NCBI GenBank assembly: GCA_023402355.1
Contig: JAEXCG010000152.1
Span: 1-9,309 of the forward strand
Length of the DNA: 9,309 nucleotides
Reading direction: 5' to 3'
Source of the DNA: Bacillota bacterium
Lineage (GTDB): Bacteria; Bacillota; Clostridia; Christensenellales; Aristaeellaceae
This document shows, piece after piece, positions 5,647 to 9,309 of this stretch. The translations under genes and the position numbers were made by a program. The notes under the pieces were generated by a model, which was not told where the DNA came from, ran no database searches, and saw only the letters and a list, made by a program, of their open reading frames with translations. How positions within the stretch are numbered: the stretch's first letter is position 1; every line of letters begins with the position of its first letter.

Positions 5647-7026
5647 CTACAGCCCGAGCGGCGCGGCGTCCGTCCGCGCGGCCGCGTCCTCCTCTCGCGT
5701 CAGGCTGAGGAAGACGGAGACGCGGAACACGCCGTCCTTTTGCTCAAAGCGCGCCTCGCCGCCGTAGCGCCCGGCGATTTCGCGCACGGAGGCCGCGCCG
5801 ATGCCGGGACCCGCGCGCTTGGAGGACAGGGGCAGCCCGTCCTCGAAGGGCACCGGCGTGCGGCAGGGGTTGTCCACCAGCACGAGCAGCGCGCCGCCCC
5901 GGCGCGACACCCGCAGGCGGATGCAGGCGTTTTCCTGCGGCTCGCGGCGGCAGGCCTCCACCGCGTTTTCCAGCAGGTTTCCCAGCAGCACCGTGATGTC
6001 CGTCGCGGAAACCGGGCAGTCCTCCGGGTAGTCCACCCGCGCCTGAAAGCGGATTTTGCTGCCGCGCGCCTGCGAGGCGTAGTAGCACAGCACGGCGTTC
6101 ACCACGTCGTCGCGGCAGAACAGCTCCAGCGTGTCGGGCGGCAGCTCGCTCTTGTAGATGTCGATGTACTCCGACAGGCCCGCCTTGTCGTCCCGGTCGA
6201 TGAAGGAGCGCACCACCGCCAGGTGCTGGCGCAGGTCGTGGCGGGCCCTGCGCATCTCGTCCATGTGGGCGGCGAGGCTGTCAAACTGCTTTTTCTGGGC
6301 GATCAGGCTGCGGTCCGCGTAGCGCAGCGCCTCCTCGAGCTGCGTGCGGCTGCGGGAGAGCGTCAGCACCCGCAGGGCGACGTAGGATACGTAGCAGGAG
6401 CCCAGCAGCATGAGGTAACGGCTGACGAGGAACTGCCACGAGGCGTAGGCGTACACGTCCTGCGTCGTGCAGTAGAGCATGCCGAACAGCGCGGAAAACA
6501 GCGGGATGATCCACAGGTAACGCCACAGCGTCCGGTCGTTGATCTTGAGCGCGTCCGCCACCGTATGGTTGTAGAAGTGCAGCAGGAGCGGGCAGGTGAC
6601 GAGGTAGACCAGGACGCGGGCGACGTTGTAGACCAGGTAGGGGTGGAGGCCCGAAAAGTCCCAGAAGAAGCGGCTCTCGATGTAATTGGCGTTGCCGTAC
6701 ACGAAGAACGACCACGAGAGCAGCAGCAGGTAGGTGAACATCAGCTTGGGGAAGCTCTCGCGGATCAGCGAGAAGCCCAGGGCCATGTAGATCAGCATGA
6801 AGCTGTAGCGCATGAGCGTCGTCCACTGCGCCGCCGCCGCGTAGCCGCCCAGGTTGATGCGGTAAAAGGCCAGGCTGTTGAGCGCGGAGAGCGCCACCTG
6901 GATCAGGACGATGTAGCGAAAGGGGATGCGCAGCCTGTCCCGGAAGATCCAGTACCGGGGCAGGGTGAAGGGCAGGGAATCGAGAAACGGGAACAGGAGC
7001 ACCATCAGGGGATCGATCATCTTCAT
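5647..7026 (-). CDS. GHKL-family membrane sensor histidine kinase (AgrC type)
   Basis: This is a 459-residue sensor kinase expected to autophosphorylate in response to an unknown signal and pass the phosphate to the adjacent LytTR regulator. The ATG at 7026 overlaps the regulator's TGA by one base (TGATG), so translation is probably coupled. Residues 1 to about 222 are hydrophobic, with six or seven likely membrane segments (about 5-20, 37-57, 70-88, 93-110, 130-152, 168-187, 198-222) and only short loops, so no extracellular sensor domain. A short coiled coil (about 228-258) leads to the dimerisation/phosphorylation helix with RARHDLRQHL, the acceptor probably His263. The ATPase domain shows the N-box NLLENAVEA (350-358), DNP (385-387) and the G-box GPGIGA (406-411). 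Length and layout fit AgrC/ComD-like kinases that read peptide signals. No AgrB- or AgrD-like gene is in the window, so the ligand is unknown. Confidence 0.92.
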   Translation of the reverse strand: MKMIDPLMVLLFPFLDSLPFTLPRYWIFRDRLRIPFRYIVLIQVALSALNSLAFYRINLGGYAAAAQWTTLMRYSFMLIYMALGFSLIRESFPKLMFTYLLLLSWSFFVYGNANYIESRFFWDFSGLHPYLVYNVARVLVYLVTCPLLLHFYNHTVADALKINDRTLWRYLWIIPLFSALFGMLYCTTQDVYAYASWQFLVSRYLMLLGSCYVSYVALRVLTLSRSRTQLEEALRYADRSLIAQKKQFDSLAAHMDEMRRARHDLRQHLAVVRSFIDRDDKAGLSEYIDIYKSELPPDTLELFCRDDVVNAVLCYYASQARGSKIRFQARVDYPEDCPVSATDITVLLGNLLENAVEACRREPQENACIRLRVSRRGGALLVLVDNPCRTPVPFEDGLPLSSKRAGPGIGAASVREIAGRYGGEARFEQKDGVFRVSVFLSLTREEDAAARTDAAPLGL

Positions 7027-7748
7027 CACAGCAGCTCGCCCTCCCTTTCGCGCGCGAACAGGTAGTCGTGGTACTGCGCCTCGATCTTCCGCCGGTCCCG
7101 CCGGGAGAAGGGGACGCGCTCGCCCGTGTCCATCACGAAGGACAGGTCGTCCATGCATTTCACGCGCTCCAGGTTGACGATGCAGCAGCGGTAGCAGTTC
7201 AAAAACTGCGGGTAGGGCGAGAGCGCCTGCGTCACCTCCCCGAAGGGCAGGCGCAGCCGCAGCACGCCGCGCTGGGCGTGGAGCTGCACGTAGTGGTCGT
7301 CCTGGTCGCAGTAGAGGATGTCGCGCAAGAGGACCTTCTCGCGCTCCAGGCGGATGAAGCGCGCGGAGCGAATCCGCTCCAGCCCGACCGTCTCCATCGT
7401 GCGCTCGAAGTCCTCGTACGCATAGGGCTTGACCAGGTAACCGCAGGCCCGCACGCCGAAGCTGTCGATGGCGTGGTCGCGGCTGGTGGTGACGAACACC
7501 AGCGGCACGAGGCCGTCCGCCGCCCGGACGCGCCGGGCCGTGTCGAGGCCGGAAAGCCCCTGCATGTACTGATCCAGGAAGATCAGGTCGTAGTCCTCCG
7601 GCGAGAAGCGTTCGAGGAACGCCTCCCCGCTTGCAAACTCCGCCACCTGGGGCGCCTCCCCGGCATACCGGGCGCTCAGGTAGCGACGCAGGCACGCGGC
7701 GATCTCGGCGCGGCACGCGGCCAGGTCGTCCACGACGGCGACTTTCAT
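7026..7748 (-). CDS. LytTR-family response regulator (AgrA/VirR type)
   Basis: This is a 240-residue transcription factor and the first gene of the kinase operon. ATG at 7748 is chosen because a GGAGGGAGGG ribosome binding site lies just upstream and the receiver's first strand starts with MKVAVVDD; the longer in-frame ATG at 7820 would overlap the promoter. The receiver domain (about 1-120) has the acidic pair D7-D8, phospho-acceptor D59 in LIFLDQYM, T87/T88, and K107-P108, so it looks fully active. The LytTR DNA-binding domain (about 130-235) shows ILYCDQDDHYVQLH, FLNCYRCCIVNLERV and GERVPFSRRDRRKI. These domains bind paired direct repeats about two helical turns apart, and such a pair is found at 7820-7859 immediately upstream of its own promoter. 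The recognition-proximal region has four cysteines (C185, C188, C189, C198), more than I would expect. Confidence 0.93.
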   Translation of the reverse strand: MKVAVVDDLAACRAEIAACLRRYLSARYAGEAPQVAEFASGEAFLERFSPEDYDLIFLDQYMQGLSGLDTARRVRAADGLVPLVFVTTSRDHAIDSFGVRACGYLVKPYAYEDFERTMETVGLERIRSARFIRLEREKVLLRDILYCDQDDHYVQLHAQRGVLRLRLPFGEVTQALSPYPQFLNCYRCCIVNLERVKCMDDLSFVMDTGERVPFSRRDRRKIEAQYHDYLFAREREGELL

Positions 7749-7791
7749 GGGGCTTCCCTCCCTCCGGGACGCTTTTGTTTCGTCTTCCTCC

Positions 7792-7820
7792 ATTTTACAG
7801 GAAAAAACCGCGCGCGGCAA
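7792..7820 (-). promoter_or_regulatory. Candidate promoter of the regulator/kinase operon
   Basis: Read on the minus strand, TTGCCG (7815-7820, four of six) is followed after 17 bases by TAAAAT (7792-7797, five of six). Transcription would start near 7785, leaving about 37 bases before the ATG at 7748. The weak -35 box abutting the tandem repeat suits an activated promoter. Confidence 0.5.
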
Positions 7821-7859
7821 TGCAGTTTAACGCCAAAAGATGCAAAAAGACGCCAACCC
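7820..7859. promoter_or_regulatory. 20-bp-period tandem repeat, candidate LytTR operator between divergent promoters
   Basis: ATGCA recurs at 7820-7824 and 7840-7844, and ACGCCAA recurs at 7830-7836 and 7850-7856, all with a 20-bp period; 12 of 20 positions match in the two conserved blocks. LytTR regulators typically bind two direct repeats spaced by about two helical turns, often directly beside a poor -35 box. This repeat fills the space between the two outward-facing -35 boxes (7815-7820 on minus, 7861-7866 on plus), so one site could serve both operons. The repeat is seen directly; its binding by the neighbouring regulator is inferred. Confidence 0.6.
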
Positions 7860-7860
7860 C

Positions 7861-7890
7861 TTGTAAGCGCCCCCTGACCGGGCCTATGCT
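7861..7890 (+). promoter_or_regulatory. Candidate promoter of the pseudo-receiver/LRR operon
   Basis: TTGTAA (7861-7866) is followed after 18 bases by TATGCT (7885-7890); each matches four of six consensus bases. Transcription would start near 7897, about 28 bases before the ATG at 7925. The second ACGCCAA copy ends four bases before the -35 box, an arrangement typical of activator-dependent promoters. Confidence 0.5.
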
Positions 7891-7924
7891 TGATGCAGAA
7901 AAGCGACCGAAAGGGGGGCGGCCC

Positions 7925-8287
7925 ATGTTGAACGTGATCGTATGCGACGGCGACGAAGCGGAGCGAAGAGCGGTGATGGACCTGGTTCGCCGCGCGGGCA
8001 CGGACAAGGGCGTCGCGGTGTCGGCGGAGGGCTGCGCGGACTGGGAGGGGCTGGCGGGCCGGGTGCTCGTGTCGGAGCCGGACGTCGTGGTCGTGGCCCA
8101 GGACGGGGTGGAGGGGCTCGACACCGTGACCAGCGCGGGGGCGCTGGCGGGGAGGATCGTCTGGTTTTCGGACCTCGACTTCGGCGTGCAGGCCTACCGC
8201 CTGTGCGTGTCCTACTTTGGCAAAAAGCCCGTGACGCCCGGCAAGATAGAGCGGGCGCTCGACAGGTTTTGGCGGCCCGGGGCCTGA
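7925..8287 (+). CDS. Stand-alone receiver-like protein lacking the phospho-acceptor Asp
   Basis: This is a 120-residue protein consisting only of a CheY-like receiver fold with no output domain. ATG at 7925 is used because AAGGGGGG (7911-7918) lies six bases upstream and the first strand MLNVIVCDGDEAERRAV starts there. It keeps the acidic site (D8, D10/E11), a Ser at the switch position (S82 in IVWFSDLD) and K101-P102 before the last helix. In the third strand DVVVVAQDG, however, the residue aligned with the phospho-acceptor is A58. Comparison with D59 of the adjacent regulator (LIFLDQYM, then GLDTA against GLDTV here) supports the alignment and hints that it may derive from a paralogue of that gene. 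Such pseudo-receivers usually act by protein contact, independently of phosphorylation. It is divergent from the regulator/kinase operon across a shared control region and lies 22 bases before the LRR gene. The degenerate-receiver call is fairly firm; the role is inference. Confidence 0.75.
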   Translation: MLNVIVCDGDEAERRAVMDLVRRAGTDKGVAVSAEGCADWEGLAGRVLVSEPDVVVVAQDGVEGLDTVTSAGALAGRIVWFSDLDFGVQAYRLCVSYFGKKPVTPGKIERALDRFWRPGA

Positions 8288-8309
8288 CGCGGAAGGGAGG
8301 GTGCGGACG

Positions 8310-9309
8310 GTGCTTCAATCGACCAAGCTGTACTGCGGCGGCGGGGACCTCTCGGCGCTGGACGTGACGGACATCCCGCGCCTGCAGGAGCTCAGGTGCT
8401 CCGACAGCGCGGGCCTGCGGACGCTGCGCGTGGGCAGGCAGGAGGCGCTTGCGAAGCTGGACTGCGCGAACACCGGCATCGGGGAGCTGGACGTGTCGGG
8501 CTGCCCGGCGCTCACGGGGCTGAACTGCGGCGGCAGCGCGGGCCTGCGGGCGCTGCGGTTGGGGCGGAACGCGGCGCTCCTGAGCCTCGCGTGCGGGGGC
8601 ACGGGGCTGTCGGAGCTGGACCTGTCGGGCTGCGGCGCGCTGGAGTGGCTGGAGTGCGCGGGCACCGGCCTTTCGGAGCTGGACGTTTCGGGCTGCGCGC
8701 GCCTGCGGCGGCTGAACTGCGCGCGGAGCGCGGGGCTGCGGGCGCTGCATCTGGGGCGGCAGGAGGCGCTCACGGAGCTGTACTGCTACGGCGCGGGGCT
8801 TTCGGAGCTGGACGTTTCGGGCTGCGGCGCGCTGGAATGGCTGGAGTGCGCGGGCAACCCGGCGCTGCGATCGCTCGTGCCCGGCGGGCGGCTGCAATAC
8901 CTGCGCTGCGCGGACACGGGGCTGACGGAATTGGACGTGTCGTCCTTGGGCGCGCTGGAGTGGCTGGAGTGCGACGGGTGCGCGGGCCTTAGGGCACTGC
9001 GTCTGGGGCGGCAGGAGGCGCTGCGCTACCTCGCGTGCGGGGGCACGGGGCTGTCGGAGTTGGACCTGTCGGGCTGCCCGAACCTGCGGGAGTTCGCCTG
9101 CGGGCAGCTCGCCCTTAAGCGCTTCATCTCGCGGGAGGGGCACGCGCTGCGGCTGTGGGCTTCGGGCGGCGCGGTGGCGCTGAGCGGCTACGAGCCCGCG
9201 ACGGGGCGGGTGCGGCTCACGGCCACGGCGGACGCGGGCCGCCGGTTCGCCGGGTGGCTGGGGCTGCCGGCGGGCGCGGCAAGCGCGCCGGGCACGTGCG
9301 CCTTCACGC
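8310..9309 (+). CDS. Leucine-rich-repeat protein with InlB-like repeat domain (partial)
   Basis: Open from GTG at 8310 to the right edge, 333 codons seen. GTG 8310 is preferred over the in-frame GTG at 8301 because GGGAGG (8295-8300) lies nine bases before it; in-frame stops at 8232 and 8247 exclude a longer form. About 12 repeats of roughly 21 residues cover residues 5 to about 275. Two types are mixed: one like LSELDVSGCGALEWLECAGT and one like LRALRLGRQEALTELYC. Both follow the L-x-x-L-x-V/L-S-x-C-x-x-L-x-x-L-x-C pattern of bacterial surface LRR proteins, with Gly/Cys often where Asn is usual. Residues from about 290 (VALSGYEP, then RVRLTATADAGRRFAGW) match the start of InlB-like (List_Bact_rpt) repeats. 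Such proteins normally are secreted and bind other cells or glycans, yet the N-terminus has no signal peptide and begins in the middle of a repeat. It is probably co-transcribed with the pseudo-receiver gene. A cytoplasmic protein, an unusual export route, or a gene truncated at its 5' end are all possible. Confidence 0.85.
   Translation, partial: MLQSTKLYCGGGDLSALDVTDIPRLQELRCSDSAGLRTLRVGRQEALAKLDCANTGIGELDVSGCPALTGLNCGGSAGLRALRLGRNAALLSLACGGTGLSELDLSGCGALEWLECAGTGLSELDVSGCARLRRLNCARSAGLRALHLGRQEALTELYCYGAGLSELDVSGCGALEWLECAGNPALRSLVPGGRLQYLRCADTGLTELDVSSLGALEWLECDGCAGLRALRLGRQEALRYLACGGTGLSELDLSGCPNLREFACGQLALKRFISREGHALRLWASGGAVALSGYEPATGRVRLTATADAGRRFAGWLGLPAGAASAPGTCAFT
8322..9141 (+). 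repeat. LRR-coding repeat array, about 63-bp units
   Basis: Roughly twelve units of about 63 bases encode the leucine-rich repeats. Some distant units are almost identical: 8586-8633 and 9030-9077 match at 47 of 48 bases, and the segments starting at 8613 and 8805 match nearly as well over some 50 bases. The near-identity at silent positions points to recent duplication or gene conversion. Confidence 0.8.

Noticed and set aside
5587..7065. 492-codon plus-strand frame opposite the kinase
   Set aside because: Composition is Val/His/Gln/Arg-rich antisense of a protein with clear GHKL motifs.
7029..7716. In-frame N-terminal extension of the kinase by about 230 residues
   Set aside because: The extension is the out-of-frame reading of the LytTR regulator gene; the kinase starts at the ATG overlapping that gene's stop.
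8301..8303. GTG at 8301 as LRR start
   Set aside because: It directly abuts GGGAGG with no spacing; the in-frame GTG at 8310 has a nine-base spacing.
7884..9143. 419-codon minus-strand frame opposite the LRR gene
   Set aside because: Its repeats are only the antisense reading of the LRR array; Arg/Gln/Pro-rich, no start signal.

Overview
The window is very GC-rich and reads as bacterial chromosome from a high-GC member of the Firmicutes, most likely an uncultured gut Clostridia-type organism. This is inferred from the GHKL kinase/LytTR regulator pair (AgrC/AgrA type), consensus-like sigma-A promoters, strong GGAGG-type ribosome binding sites, intrinsic terminators with T-tracts, and an InlB-like repeat after leucine-rich repeats. 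No rRNA, tRNA, CRISPR array, insertion sequence or integrase is visible.

Layout. (1) 1-2955, minus strand: the first 985 codons of a very large protein that runs off the left edge. It has a disordered N-terminal third and a folded part resembling the giant proteins of Clostridia prophages and integrative elements. (2) 2956-3249: an intergenic region with an AT-rich promoter for the large gene, a 17-bp inverted repeat, and a consensus-like plus-strand promoter inside a 10-bp palindrome. (3) 3250-4452, plus strand: a winged-helix protein of the AlkZ/YcaQ (HTH_42) superfamily. (4) 4453-4886: 434 bases without a gene, holding a dense run of hairpins, terminators facing both ways, and an extended -10 promoter. 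(5) 4887-5483, plus strand: a GNAT acetyltransferase with its own terminator. (6) 5647-7748, minus strand: a two-gene operon of a LytTR response regulator and a GHKL membrane sensor kinase whose stop and start codons overlap. (7) 7749-7924: a divergent control region with a 20-bp-period tandem repeat between two opposed promoters. (8) 7925-9309, plus strand: a stand-alone receiver-like protein lacking the phospho-acceptor Asp, followed 22 bases later by a leucine-rich-repeat protein that is open at the right edge.

How it may work together. The right half looks like one regulatory module. The sensor kinase would phosphorylate the LytTR regulator. The regulator would bind the tandem repeat and could control both its own operon and the divergent pseudo-receiver/LRR operon. 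The pseudo-receiver could then act as a phosphorylation-independent partner or modulator of the kinase or regulator. This circuit is inferred from motif placement and gene order, not shown. The left half has no obvious functional link to it.

Most long open frames opposite these genes, including a 690-codon plus-strand frame opposite the large gene, are antisense artefacts of high GC content.
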